From Euzebya pacifica (GTDB taxonomy: Bacteria > Actinomycetota > Nitriliruptoria > Euzebyales > Euzebyaceae): DNA of 64,000 nucleotides. A program made the position numbers and the translations under genes. Where the stretch lies: the NCBI RefSeq assembly GCF_003344865.1, contig NZ_CP031165.1, positions 5,151,910-5,215,909 on the forward strand. The letters run 5' to 3'. Below are positions 1 through 9,043 of this stretch, in pieces. The first letter of the stretch is position 1, and every line of letters starts with the position of its first letter. The notes beneath the pieces are model-generated. The model did not search any database. It saw nothing but the letters and a program-made list of their open reading frames with translations, and was not told where the DNA came from.

Positions 1-1792
1 GGAACCAGTCGTGGTCGTGGACAGACTCGGGCGTGACCGTGAAGGCGCCACCGTTAGCACCGGGCAGGGTCACGTCCAGTCCGTTGGTGCTGCGGTAGGC
101 GATGTCGCCGTCGGCACTCCACTCGGGGTAGGCGAAGTCGCCCGGTGCGAGGTCCACGAGCTCGAGGGTCACCTCGTCCTCGTACCGGACGATCCCGCCG
201 TCGGACAGGGTCAGCAGTCCGCGATGGTCGTAGGGGTCGGAGGACAGCTGGGCGGATCCGCTCTCGGTCAGGCTGATGGTCCCGCCCTTGGCGCTGTGGA
301 CGAGGACCTCGACGAGGGGGTCCCCCTCACCTCGATCGAAGGTGATCTGCTCGAAGGCGATCTCGACGGACTTCGTCACCCGTGGGTTGACGGCGACGTT
401 GCCGATGGTGGTCTGCCCGCCCCCGACGGGTTGTGCCACCGAGTGGAGGATCTCGCGGCGGCCGTCGAGCCACACCTGGGCGATGGACTCGGCCAGGCCG
501 TCACCGTCGGTGTCCTCCGGTGCCACGACCCACGAGGCGGTCGGGTCCCACGACGGCAGGCCGTAGAAGTCACCGGCCCGCAGCAGTCGGGGGTTCGCAC
601 CCGAGGTCTCGGCCACGTACAGGCCCGGCGTGGACCCGGCCTCGGGGTCCAGCACGTCGTCCACCACGAAGACGAGGGTCTCGGCACTCCCCGCGACGGG
701 CTCGCCGTCACACGAGCCCGTGGCCATGGCGGCCGCCGCAGCGTCGAGGACCTGGGGGAGCATCAGGAGCTCCGGGCCGATCCCGGTCGCGTGCTGGGCC
801 CGTTCGTCCACGAGGTGGGCGCAGGCCGAGTCGATGAGCACGTCGCCGAAGGTGTAGACCTGCGGCGTCCGGTCGACGGCGGCCGTGGGGGCGGCGGCGA
901 AGGCGTAGGCCCAGCCGAGCTCGGCATAGCCGTTGACCAGCTGCCGGCCGGTCCCGGCGTCGTTGCCCCACAGCTGGGTCTCGATGGCCAGCGCGGTCAG
1001 GTCGCGGGCGGTCCCCGCGACGCGGTTGGTGTCGGCATACGCGGCGATCTCGTCCTCGACCCCCGCGCTGATGGCGGCCGTGCCGCCGAGGACGTGGGCC
1101 CGGCTGGTCGCCGGAAGGCCGGAGAACCCGGGCTCGGCAAGGAAGGCCTCTGCGGCGGGATGCAGCGAACCGGTGTCGGTCACGAGGATCGGCACATCGG
1201 CGAACGCCGCGTAGGCCCCACCGGTGGCGGCGTCGGCCCAGTCGTCGGCCCGGGCGATCAGGACCTCCTCGGATCCGAACCGTCGACGGACCTCGCTGGC
1301 GATCGCGGCCGCGGTCTCGTAGCGGCTGTCCCCAGCCAGGCGGAAGACGCAGTAGTTCGCGTCGACGAGCTGCTGCTCGGCCGTCGCGGACACCGCGTTG
1401 GTGCCCCCGACGAGGTAGACGTGGAATCCCTCCTCGGCGTCGGCCGTCGTGCAGGTGGAGTCCAACGGCGCGACGACCCGTTGCAGCTCGACCAGCGTCT
1501 CCGACCGAAGGTACGCGGTCGCACCGCCCGTGGTGTACAGCAGCGGGCCGCGCGTCCCTGCCAGGGAGGTTGCCGCCAGGTTGTCGGGGAAGCTGTCGTC
1601 ACGGCCGATGACGGCGTACTCCGCCGCACCGTGGGAGAAGGTTGCCCGCGACACGTCGACGGCGGCCAGGACCACGTCCGTGCTGTCGCCGAGCCGTGCG
1701 GTCGTCGGCGGCTGACCCACCACCGGCTGGACGGAGAGGGCCAGCAGCAATGCTGCGGCAAGGACGGTCGCGAGCGTTCGACGGGTAGCCAT
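1..1792 (-). CDS. Secreted CWB2-repeat and beta-propeller protein (partial, C-terminus outside window)
   Basis: The minus-strand frame is open from an ATG at 1792 to the window edge, giving at least 597 residues. The N-terminus MATRRTLATVLAAALLLALS is a typical Sec signal peptide. Residues about 30-270 show cell-wall-binding repeat 2 (PF04122) features: a YAVIGRDDSFPDNLAA-type opening, then YLVGGTNAVS and HVLGGTAAIS motifs. The second half has SGANPRLL, GLPSWDP and YPEWSADGDIAY stretches typical of TolB/PD40 beta-propeller blades. It is probably attached non-covalently to the envelope, and the propeller ligand is unknown. A TAGGGT hexamer 8 nt upstream of the ATG suggests a leaderless transcript. 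The long plus-strand ORF across this region is its antisense shadow. Confidence 0.85.
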   Translation of the reverse strand, partial: MATRRTLATVLAAALLLALSVQPVVGQPPTTARLGDSTDVVLAAVDVSRATFSHGAAEYAVIGRDDSFPDNLAATSLAGTRGPLLYTTGGATAYLRSETLVELQRVVAPLDSTCTTADAEEGFHVYLVGGTNAVSATAEQQLVDANYCVFRLAGDSRYETAAAIASEVRRRFGSEEVLIARADDWADAATGGAYAAFADVPILVTDTGSLHPAAEAFLAEPGFSGLPATSRAHVLGGTAAISAGVEDEIAAYADTNRVAGTARDLTALAIETQLWGNDAGTGRQLVNGYAELGWAYAFAAAPTAAVDRTPQVYTFGDVLIDSACAHLVDERAQHATGIGPELLMLPQVLDAAAAAMATGSCDGEPVAGSAETLVFVVDDVLDPEAGSTPGLYVAETSGANPRLLRAGDFYGLPSWDPTASWVVAPEDTDGDGLAESIAQVWLDGRREILHSVAQPVGGGQTTIGNVAVNPRVTKSVEIAFEQITFDRGEGDPLVEVLVHSAKGGTISLTESGSAQLSSDPYDHRGLLTLSDGGIVRYEDEVTLELVDLAPGDFAYPEWSADGDIAYRSTNGLDVTLPGANGGAFTVTPESVHDHDWF

Positions 1793-1800
1793 GGCGCCCG

Positions 1801-1806
1801 ACCCTA
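1801..1806 (-). promoter_or_regulatory. Candidate -10 box (TAGGGT), leaderless start
   Basis: TAGGGT reads on the minus strand and ends 8 nt before the ATG at 1792. No Shine-Dalgarno sequence lies between them. The same hexamer and spacing recur before other genes in the window (22400, 61135). Confidence 0.45.
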
Positions 1807-1875
1807 GGAGATCGTCGCTCTCGAAACGAGATCGGGTCAGGAAGTCGTAAGGGACGAGTGTCGCCCCGAACGACA

Positions 1876-1909
1876 AGGGACCCCGTGCGCCGGAGCGGAC
1901 GGGGTCCCT
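1876..1909 (-). terminator. Intrinsic terminator of the first nuo operon
   Basis: An 11-bp perfect stem (1876-1886 with 1899-1909, AGGGACCCCGT) and a 12-nt loop lie 17 bp past the nuoN stop. On the minus strand it is followed by TTGTCGTT. It separates the nuo operon from the CWB2 gene. Confidence 0.7.
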
Positions 1910-1925
1910 CGACGAGCTGTGCCTG

Positions 1926-3413
1926 CTAGCTGCCAGCAGCGACCAGGGTCGACATCTCCGCGAAGCCGGCGAACGCCTGGGGCAGCAGGCCGAGGACGAC
2001 CGCGGCGACGGCGAGGCCACCGATGGCGACCCACAGCGGGGCACCCGGACGAACGCGCTCGACACCCTCCGGCGGGGCGTCCATCCACATCGTGCGGGCG
2101 ACCCGCAGGTAGTAGAAGGCGCCGATCACGGAGTTGACGACGATCGCGGCCGCAAGCACCACACCGATGGCGTTGAGCGGTTGCGCAACGGCCAGCAGGA
2201 TGACGAACTTGGCGTACCAGCCGACCAGCGGCGGGATACCGGTCAGGGCGACCAGGAACAGCGTCAGCGGGACGGCCAGCCCGGGCTGGGTCAGCCCGAG
2301 GCCCGCGAAGTCACTGATCTGCTTGCCGGGCCGCGTGCGGGCGACCGCGGTGACCACGGCGAACGCGCCGATGTTCATCACCGAGTACACCAGCAGGTAG
2401 ACCATGACGGCGGAGAACGCCTGGCTGTTGATGTCGGCCGCACCCGTCTGCACGATGCCGAAGGGCACCAGGATGAACCCACCGGTGGAGACCGAGGAGT
2501 AGGCCAGCAGGCGAACGATGTTGGACTGCTGCATCGCGGTCAGGTTGCCCAGCGTCATCGTGACGATGGCGATGATGGCCAGGATCGGTGCCCACACGTC
2601 AGCCAGCGGTTCGAAGGCGATGAAGCAGACCTGCAGCAGGCCGGCCATACCGGCGGCCTTGGACAGCACCGACAGGAACGCGGTCACCGGGAGGGGCGCA
2701 CCCTCGTAGGTGTCGGGGGCCCAGAAGTGGAACGGCACCGCAGAGATCTTGAAGCCGAAGCCGACGATCACGAACAGCAGCGCGGCCAGCACCATGGGGT
2801 CACCGGCGAAGGCACCGAGCCGTTCACCGAGCAGCACCAGGTCGGTGGTGCCGGTGAAGCCGTACACGATCGAGGCGCCGAACAGCAGGACGGCAACGCT
2901 CAGCACGCCGAAGAGGAAGAACTTCAGGGCACCCTCGTTGGACTTGAGGTCGAACTTCCGCAGGCCCGCCATGACGAAGCCGGGGACCGAGACGATCTCC
3001 AGCGCGATGAAGACCATCACCAGGTCACGCGCCGACGGCATCAGCAGCATGCCGACGTAGGAGGCCAGCAGCAGGAAGTAGTACTCGCCCTGGTAGGTGC
3101 GGATCTCCTGGAAGTACCGCCAGCTGAGCAGGAGGATCAGCAGGCCACCGGCCAGGAAGAACCCCTTGAACAGCAGCGCGTAGTTGTCGACGACGAACAT
3201 GTTGCCGAACGACCGGCGGTCGGTGCCGTCGATGGCGAGGCCGATGACGGCGGCCAGCGACCCGAGCACCCCGATGATCGAGATCGGGTTGACGATCCAG
3301 ACCTTGTTGCGCGGCAGGAACGGTTCGGTCAGCAGCACCACGAACGTGGTTGTGAGCAGGATCAGCTCGGGTGTCAGCGACACCCAGTCGATCAGCTTCG
3401 GGTCGAGATCCAT
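1926..3413 (-). CDS. nuoN: NADH-quinone oxidoreductase subunit N (first complex I)
   Basis: A 495-residue antiporter-like membrane subunit of complex I, about the family's usual length, with roughly 14 hydrophobic helices. It forms one of the proton channels in the membrane arm. Conserved features include a LTELILL-like N-terminus (LTPELILLTT), the AALLFVIVGFGFKISAVPFHFWAPD segment containing the channel lysine, and GIPPLVGWYAKF near the C-terminus. It is the last gene of the 11-subunit operon, 49 bp after nuoM, and is followed by a clear terminator. The ATG at 3413 has a GGAG about 10 nt upstream. Confidence 0.95.
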   Translation of the reverse strand: MDLDPKLIDWVSLTPELILLTTTFVVLLTEPFLPRNKVWIVNPISIIGVLGSLAAVIGLAIDGTDRRSFGNMFVVDNYALLFKGFFLAGGLLILLLSWRYFQEIRTYQGEYYFLLLASYVGMLLMPSARDLVMVFIALEIVSVPGFVMAGLRKFDLKSNEGALKFFLFGVLSVAVLLFGASIVYGFTGTTDLVLLGERLGAFAGDPMVLAALLFVIVGFGFKISAVPFHFWAPDTYEGAPLPVTAFLSVLSKAAGMAGLLQVCFIAFEPLADVWAPILAIIAIVTMTLGNLTAMQQSNIVRLLAYSSVSTGGFILVPFGIVQTGAADINSQAFSAVMVYLLVYSVMNIGAFAVVTAVARTRPGKQISDFAGLGLTQPGLAVPLTLFLVALTGIPPLVGWYAKFVILLAVAQPLNAIGVVLAAAIVVNSVIGAFYYLRVARTMWMDAPPEGVERVRPGAPLWVAIGGLAVAAVVLGLLPQAFAGFAEMSTLVAAGS

Positions 3414-3462
3414 GTGCGAGGGGCTCCGGTGGGGAGTTGCAGGTGAGGGGCGTTGACCGAGG

Positions 3463-4992
3463 TCAGCCGCTGAAGAACGACATGATCTCGTTCACGTCGG
3501 GGGTGGTGATGCCCCAGACGAGGAACGGGAGGACGCCCAGCAGCAGCGTCATGGCCAGCAGGGGCAGCCAGGTGCCCCACTCGATGACGGAGATGTCGGC
3601 CAGGCCGGCCTCGAGCCACCGCTTGGGGGCTGAGCCCATGTTGATGCGCTGCAGCATGTAGAGGAAGTAACCAGCGGTCAGGACGGTGCCGAAGGCCGCC
3701 AGGACCATGAGCACCCGGTAGAGGGTCAGCAGGCCGCCGGCCTCGAGGGCCGCCGCGGGCTGGAAGGCCGACAGGAGCGCACCGAACTCGCCGGGGAACC
3801 CCGCGAGGCCCGGCAGGCCGAGCGATGCGATCGACACGAAGGTGAACACCGCGGCCATCTTCGGCATCGTCTGCAGCACCCCACCGCCGATCTCGGCGAT
3901 GTCACGCGTGTGGTAGCGCTCCTTCATGGAACCGACCACGAAGAACAGCATCCCGGTGATGACGCCGTGGGCGATCATCCCGAAGATCGCGGCGTTGATG
4001 CCGACGGGGGTCAGCGTGGCGATGCCGAGCATCACGAAGCCCATGTGGCCCACCGAGGAGAACGCGATGAGGCGCTTCAGGTCGGTCTGTGCCAAGCAGC
4101 ACAACGCGCCGTAGATGATCGCGATGACGCTGAGCACACCGATGATCGGCGCGAAGTCGATCGCACCCTCGGGGAGGATCGGGATGGCGATGCGGACGAA
4201 CCCGTAGGTGCCCATCTTCAGCAGGATGCCGGCCAGCAGGACCGAGCCGACCGTGGGCGCCTCGGTGTGGGCGTCGGGCAGCCAGGTGTGGAACGGCCAC
4301 ATCGGAACCTTGATGGCGAAGCCGAGGAAGATGCCGAGGAACGCCAGGCGCTGGAAGGTCTCGCTGAACGCGCCGGACTGGCCGAGCTCGGCGAGCTCGA
4401 CGATGTCGAAGGTGTTGCCGGTGAACCGCAGGGCCAGGAAGGCGACCAGCATGAAGACCGACCCGAACAGCGTGTAGAGGAAGAACTTGACCGCGGCGTA
4501 CTCACGACGCGGGCCACCCCAGACGCCGATCATGAAGTACATCGGGACCAGGACCAGCTCCCAGAAGATGAAGAACAGGATCAGGTCGAAGGCGATGAAC
4601 GTCCCGGCCATGCCCGTCTGCAGCAGCAGCATCAGCGCGAGGAAGGCCTTGGGCTTCCCCGGCGACTCGATGTGGTGGTAGGCGTACACGCTGCACAGGA
4701 ACGTCAGCAGGTAGCTCAGCACGAACAGCGGCAGGGAGATCCCGTCGATGCCGATGTGGTACCGCGCCCCGACCGCATCGATCCAGGGGATGTTGACCTC
4801 GTACTGCAGCCCGGAGGCGCCGAAGTCGTAGCCGGCGAGGATCCCCAGGCTCAGCGCGAAGCCGATGATGGAGACGACCAGCGCAACGGGCTTGGCGGAC
4901 TCCTCTGACTTGCTGGGGATCAGCGCGATGGCGATCGCGCCGATCAGCGGCGTGAAGAGGGTGAGGGTGATTGCCCAGTCGGACCAGAACAT
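3463..4992 (-). CDS. nuoM: NADH-quinone oxidoreductase subunit M (first complex I)
   Basis: A 509-residue antiporter-like proton-pumping subunit. The family signature is present: FWELVLVPMYFMIGVWGG, with the conserved glutamate of the fifth helix, then FAIKVPMWPFHTWLPDAHTEAP and LKMGTYGFVRIA. It sits between nuoL and nuoN in the standard order. Length and motifs match bacterial NuoM, and no truncation is seen. Confidence 0.96.
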   Translation of the reverse strand: MFWSDWAITLTLFTPLIGAIAIALIPSKSEESAKPVALVVSIIGFALSLGILAGYDFGASGLQYEVNIPWIDAVGARYHIGIDGISLPLFVLSYLLTFLCSVYAYHHIESPGKPKAFLALMLLLQTGMAGTFIAFDLILFFIFWELVLVPMYFMIGVWGGPRREYAAVKFFLYTLFGSVFMLVAFLALRFTGNTFDIVELAELGQSGAFSETFQRLAFLGIFLGFAIKVPMWPFHTWLPDAHTEAPTVGSVLLAGILLKMGTYGFVRIAIPILPEGAIDFAPIIGVLSVIAIIYGALCCLAQTDLKRLIAFSSVGHMGFVMLGIATLTPVGINAAIFGMIAHGVITGMLFFVVGSMKERYHTRDIAEIGGGVLQTMPKMAAVFTFVSIASLGLPGLAGFPGEFGALLSAFQPAAALEAGGLLTLYRVLMVLAAFGTVLTAGYFLYMLQRINMGSAPKRWLEAGLADISVIEWGTWLPLLAMTLLLGVLPFLVWGITTPDVNEIMSFFSG

Positions 4993-5041
4993 GATTCGAA
5001 CTCAGTCTTTCTGCGTATTGAGAGGCTGCTGCTGCGGTGGG

Positions 5042-7276
5042 TTATGCAGCCGCTGCGAACAGCACTGCGAAGACGAAGACGCCGATGAACATCGCGCCGG
5101 CATAGAACTGCACGTTGCCTGACTGTGCGAACTTGATCAGGCCACCGGTCCAGTTGGCGCCGGTTCCGGCACCGTTGATCGCGCCGTCGATGACCTTCTG
5201 GTCCACGACCCGGTACACGCCACGGCCGAGGCTGCGGGTGCCGATGCCGGCCAGGTACACGACCCGGTCGATCACGTTGTCGTTGATCCAGTAGACGGCC
5301 GGGCTGATCCGGTCGCGGACGGTGGTCATGATCAGGCCGGAGTACAGGTCGTCCAGGAAGTACTTGCGCTGCAGGACGGTGGTGACCAACCCGAGGTTGT
5401 TGAACGGGTCCTCGGCCGGGGCCTTGTAGGTGCGGTACATGAAGTAGCCAGCGGCGAGGCCGGCGACACCGAGCACCGTCGAGCCGACGGCGAGGCTGAG
5501 GAAGAAGTGCGGGGGGTGTCCCTCGAAGTACTCCAGGGACGGCATCGTCCAGGCCGCGAACCCCCACGAGTGGGCGAAGTCGAACGGCAGGTTGATGAAG
5601 CCGATGGCCAGCGCCGGCACCGACAGGGCGATCAGCGGCCACTTCATGGACCGCGGCGACTCGTGCGGCGCCGGGTGCGTGTCGTCGATCTTGCCGCGGT
5701 AGTCCCCGAAGAAGGTCATCGTGGTGGCGCGGGCCATGTAGAAGGCCGTCACGAACCCACCCAGGCCGCCGAGGATCCAGACGAGGTTGCCCGTGTAGCC
5801 CATCGAGTCGAAGGCACCGGCCAGCACCTCGTCCTTGGACCAGAACCCGGCCAGCGGGAAGATCGCGGACAGGGCCAGCGTGCCGATGATCCAGGTCCAG
5901 AACGTCGCCGGCATGTACTTGCGCAGCCCACCCATGTTGACCATGTCGTTGGAGTGCACGGCGTGGATGACCGAGCCGGAGGCAAGGAACAGCAGCGCCT
6001 TGAAGAACCCGTGGGTGAAGAGGTGGAAGATGCCTGCCGTGTAGCTGAAGGCCAGCGCCGCGACCATGTAGCCGAGCTGCGACACCGTGGAGTAGGCCAG
6101 GACACGCTTGATGTCGTCCTGCACCAGGGCGAGGAAGCCCATGGAGAACAGCGTGATGGCGCCGATGACCGCGATGACGGCAAGGGCCGCCGGGGACAGC
6201 TGGTACACGGGGTAGATCCGCGCGACGAGGAAGATGCCCGCGGTCACCATCGTGGCCGCGTGGATCAGGGCCGACACGGGCGTCGGGCCGGCCATGGCAT
6301 CGGGGAGCCAGGTCTGCAGGGGGAACTGCGCGGACTTGCCGATGGCGCCGATGAACAGCGAGATCAGCCCGAAGGTCAGCAACCCCGTCTCGAGGGGTGC
6401 ACCACCCGCCTGCTCGGCGTGGGTGGCCATGTCGATGATCTCGCCGATGTTGAAGGTGCCGAACTGCGCCCACAGGGAGACCACACCGACCATCAGCCCG
6501 ACGTCACCGAACTTGGTGGTCAGGAAGGCCTTCTGGGCGGCGTGCTGGTTGGAGCGGCCCTCCCAGTAGAAGCCGATCAGCAGGAACGAACAGACACCGA
6601 CCAGCTCCCAGCCGACGAGCAGCTGCAGCATGTTGTTGGCGATCACCATGATCAGCATCGACATGGTGAACAGGCTGAGGAGCGTGAAGTAGTAGGTGTA
6701 CCGGGGCTCGCCCTTCATGTAGCCCGTGGAGTAGATGTGCACCATCAGGCTGACGAAGGTGACCAGCAGGAACATCATCGCGGCCAGGCCGTCGATGCGC
6801 TGGCCGGCTTCGAGCTCGAAGTCACCGCCGAGCTGGCCGAGCGACAACGATCCCTCGTTGACGAAGCTCGAGATGCCCTCGGGGATCTCGATCGCCTCCC
6901 CACCCGCGGCCGCGAGGTCGAGGCCCTCGAGTCCTGCGGCGGCCACCATGATCCCGTCGAGCGGGGACCCCGATCGCAGGGACGTCTCTTCGGTGTGCGC
7001 CTCGTCGGCGGCCTCACCGTCCTCGGCGTGGTCACCCTCCTCGGCGTGATCGGCGTCCTCGGCGTGGGTCTCGTGGTACTCCTCGAGATCGGCCACGGCC
7101 TGGACGTTGGCGGAGAACACCTCGACGGCGACCAGGACCGACAGGGCGAAGGCAAGGGCCAGCGCAGTGATGCCGAACTCGGCGCCCTTGCCCTTCATCT
7201 TCTTGCCGAAGAGCAGGGTCAGGACCGCCGAGACCGCCGGCAGCACCGGGATCAACCATGCGTAGTCAGAGATCAT
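5042..7276 (-). CDS. nuoL: NADH-quinone oxidoreductase subunit L (first complex I), with His/acid-rich external loop
   Basis: A 744-residue NuoL, longer than the usual 610-680. Core motifs are normal: [40 protein letters not shown] and the long C-terminal lateral helix with the final transmembrane anchor. The loop between helices 2 and 3 (about residues 56-158) is enlarged and carries a stretch at residues 64-99 built of repeated H-A-E-D/E units, rich in His, Asp and Glu. By topology this loop faces outside the membrane. The second NuoL of this window lacks it. Start ATG at 7276, 14 bp after the nuoK stop. Confidence 0.96.
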   Translation of the reverse strand: MISDYAWLIPVLPAVSAVLTLLFGKKMKGKGAEFGITALALAFALSVLVAVEVFSANVQAVADLEEYHETHAEDADHAEEGDHAEDGEAADEAHTEETSLRSGSPLDGIMVAAAGLEGLDLAAAGGEAIEIPEGISSFVNEGSLSLGQLGGDFELEAGQRIDGLAAMMFLLVTFVSLMVHIYSTGYMKGEPRYTYYFTLLSLFTMSMLIMVIANNMLQLLVGWELVGVCSFLLIGFYWEGRSNQHAAQKAFLTTKFGDVGLMVGVVSLWAQFGTFNIGEIIDMATHAEQAGGAPLETGLLTFGLISLFIGAIGKSAQFPLQTWLPDAMAGPTPVSALIHAATMVTAGIFLVARIYPVYQLSPAALAVIAVIGAITLFSMGFLALVQDDIKRVLAYSTVSQLGYMVAALAFSYTAGIFHLFTHGFFKALLFLASGSVIHAVHSNDMVNMGGLRKYMPATFWTWIIGTLALSAIFPLAGFWSKDEVLAGAFDSMGYTGNLVWILGGLGGFVTAFYMARATTMTFFGDYRGKIDDTHPAPHESPRSMKWPLIALSVPALAIGFINLPFDFAHSWGFAAWTMPSLEYFEGHPPHFFLSLAVGSTVLGVAGLAAGYFMYRTYKAPAEDPFNNLGLVTTVLQRKYFLDDLYSGLIMTTVRDRISPAVYWINDNVIDRVVYLAGIGTRSLGRGVYRVVDQKVIDGAINGAGTGANWTGGLIKFAQSGNVQFYAGAMFIGVFVFAVLFAAAA

Positions 7277-7290
7277 GAGAACAGGAGTTC

Positions 7291-7605
7291 CTAGTAGCGC
7301 ATCAGGTCAGCGTCGTCGATGTTGACGCTGGCGCGGTTGCGGTAGAGCAGGAGGATGATGGCCAGGCCGATGCCGACCTCGGCCGCGCCGACGGCCAGGA
7401 CCAGCAGCGCGAAGATCTGACCGGTCAGGATCAGGTCGCCGTTGGATGCACCGAAGGCGCCGAAGGTGACCAGGTTGATGGTGACGGCGGAGAGCATCAT
7501 CTCCACGCTCATCAGCACCAGCACCGCGTTGCGGCGGGCCAGGACGCCGTAGACGCCGAGGCAGAACAACAGGGCCGCGAAGGCCAGGGGGAACACGGCA
7601 AGCAC
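7291..7605 (-). CDS. nuoK: NADH-quinone oxidoreductase subunit K (first complex I)
   Basis: A 104-residue protein with three transmembrane helices. The two channel glutamates are visible in LMSVEMMLSAV (second helix) and GAAEVGIGLAII (third helix). The start is GTG at 7605, sharing one base with the TAG stop of nuoJ (TAGTG), which implies translational coupling. Typical length for NuoK. Confidence 0.96.
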   Translation of the reverse strand: MLAVFPLAFAALLFCLGVYGVLARRNAVLVLMSVEMMLSAVTINLVTFGAFGASNGDLILTGQIFALLVLAVGAAEVGIGLAIILLLYRNRASVNIDDADLMRY

Positions 7606-8243
7606 TAGGAGTCCGCCTTTCCGCTGATCGCCGCGGGGGACTGGCTGTCACGGACGAACGCGCCGGGCTCGGCCCAGCTGTCGCCCTCACGGGCAGCCGG
7701 GACCTCGGAACGGTCGATGTAGTCGCCGTCGACCGGGTCGGGGCCCTCGCCGACCTCCTGCCGGGCGATGATGATCGCACCGACCAGGGAGACGGTCAGC
7801 AGGAAGCCGAGCGCCAGCAGCGGGAAGGCCCACTCGACGTAGAGGAAGCTGGCCAGGTCGATCGTGAGCGTCGGCACGAGCTCCAGGCGGGTGTCGCCGA
7901 AGCTGCCGATGATGACGACCATCATGAACACGAACAGCGCGGCCGCCACGCCGAAGGCCAACCGAGTGTTCTCGGTGTCCTCCCGGATGGGGCCGATGGG
8001 GGCTCGCGTCAGCATGAGGCCGAACAGGATCAGGACGATCACGGCACCGGCGTAGACCAGCACCTGGGTCCAGGCGAGGAACTCCGCGCCGAGCAGCAGG
8101 AACACCCCGGCCACGCTCAGCAGTGCGATGACGAGGTACAGCGCGGAGTGGACGACGTTCTTGCTGACCACCACGAGCAGCGCTGCGGCGCCGCCGAGGA
8201 TGAAGGTCAGCAGCATCCAGTAGTCAGCGAGCTGCAGATCCAT
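7605..8243 (-). CDS. nuoJ: NADH-quinone oxidoreductase subunit J (first complex I)
   Basis: A 212-residue membrane subunit with five predicted helices. It has the NVVHSALYLVIALLSVAGVFLLL segment and LVYAGAVIVLILFGLML, which match the NuoJ helix 3 region that forms the pi-bulge switch in complex I. A polar tail of about 45 residues follows the last helix. The ATG at 8243 overlaps the nuoI stop by one base (TGATG). Confidence 0.95.
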   Translation of the reverse strand: MDLQLADYWMLLTFILGGAAALLVVVSKNVVHSALYLVIALLSVAGVFLLLGAEFLAWTQVLVYAGAVIVLILFGLMLTRAPIGPIREDTENTRLAFGVAAALFVFMMVVIIGSFGDTRLELVPTLTIDLASFLYVEWAFPLLALGFLLTVSLVGAIIIARQEVGEGPDPVDGDYIDRSEVPAAREGDSWAEPGAFVRDSQSPAAISGKADS

Positions 8244-9040
8244 CAGGAATCGCCTCCCTCGGAGCCCTGCTGCTCGGCAAGGATCCGCTTCTTCTCGGCA
8301 CGCACGTACGCGGCCTTGGCCTTGGCCCTGGCGACGCGTTCGGACTTGCCCTCGGCGACCAGCTTGTCGAACACGGCTTGGTCGATCTGCGCCTCGACGT
8401 GGATGTCGTCCTCGGGACGCTTCTTCACCTCGGGCTTGGCCTCGGCGGCCGGGCCGGCGTCACCAGCGGCCGGTGCGGCCTTGGCGACGGCGGCTGCGGC
8501 GGTGGCGGCCTTCTTGCGTGCCGCATCGAGACCCTGCTGGATCTCCTTGGGCAGCTCGGCCCCGTACTCCAGCTCGGGCGGCGGCGGCACCGTGTCCATC
8601 CACTTGCGCAGCTGCTCCTTCTCGTGGGTCAGCTCCTGGATGGTGACCGTGGAGTACTCGAACTCCGGCGACCAGAACAGGGCGTCGAAGGGGCAGACCT
8701 CCACGCAGATGCCGCAGTACATGCACAGCGCGAAGTCGATCGCGAAGCGGTCGAGGATGTTGCGTGTCCGGGCGCGTCCGCCGTCCTTGGGCGGCACCGT
8801 CTCCTTGTGGGAGTCGATGTAGATGCACCAGTCGGGGCACTCGCGGCTGCACAGCATGCAGACGGTGCAGTTCTCCTCCATCAGCGCGATCACACCGCGG
8901 GTACGCGGCGGGAGGTCGGGCTTGGTGTGGGGGTACTGCACGGTCGTCGGCTTGGTGAACATGGTCTTCAGCGTGATGCCGAGACCCTTCAGCAGGCCGA
9001 TCTGTGGGGCGCCGCGCTTGGGCTTGGTGGGGGTACTCAT
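8243..9040 (-). CDS. nuoI: NADH-quinone oxidoreductase subunit I (first complex I), extended C-terminus
   Basis: A 265-residue two-[4Fe-4S] ferredoxin-like subunit that carries electrons along the peripheral arm. Ligands are Cys 58, 61, 64, 68 ([12 protein letters not shown]) and Cys 106, 109, 112, 116 ([12 protein letters not shown]). The usual protein ends near residue 165. Here about 95 more residues follow: an Ala/Lys/Pro-rich linker and then a charged helix with many Arg and Lys (residues about 215-258). The extension is encoded at 8243-8533. Because this operon lacks nuoEFG, the tail could dock an alternative electron donor. That is inference. Confidence 0.95.
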   Translation of the reverse strand: MSTPTKPKRGAPQIGLLKGLGITLKTMFTKPTTVQYPHTKPDLPPRTRGVIALMEENCTVCMLCSRECPDWCIYIDSHKETVPPKDGGRARTRNILDRFAIDFALCMYCGICVEVCPFDALFWSPEFEYSTVTIQELTHEKEQLRKWMDTVPPPPELEYGAELPKEIQQGLDAARKKAATAAAAVAKAAPAAGDAGPAAEAKPEVKKRPEDDIHVEAQIDQAVFDKLVAEGKSERVARAKAKAAYVRAEKKRILAEQQGSEGGDS

Positions 9041-9043
9041 CAG

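Noticed and set aside
11-1807. 598-residue plus-strand ORF
   Set aside because: Antisense to a clear CWB2/propeller gene with signal peptide; its composition (Gly, Arg, Val, Asp runs) is typical of an antisense frame in GC-rich DNA.
2181-3446. 421-residue plus-strand ORF over nuoN
   Set aside because: Antisense shadow; His/Gln/Asp/Arg-rich, no domain, fully covered by nuoN.
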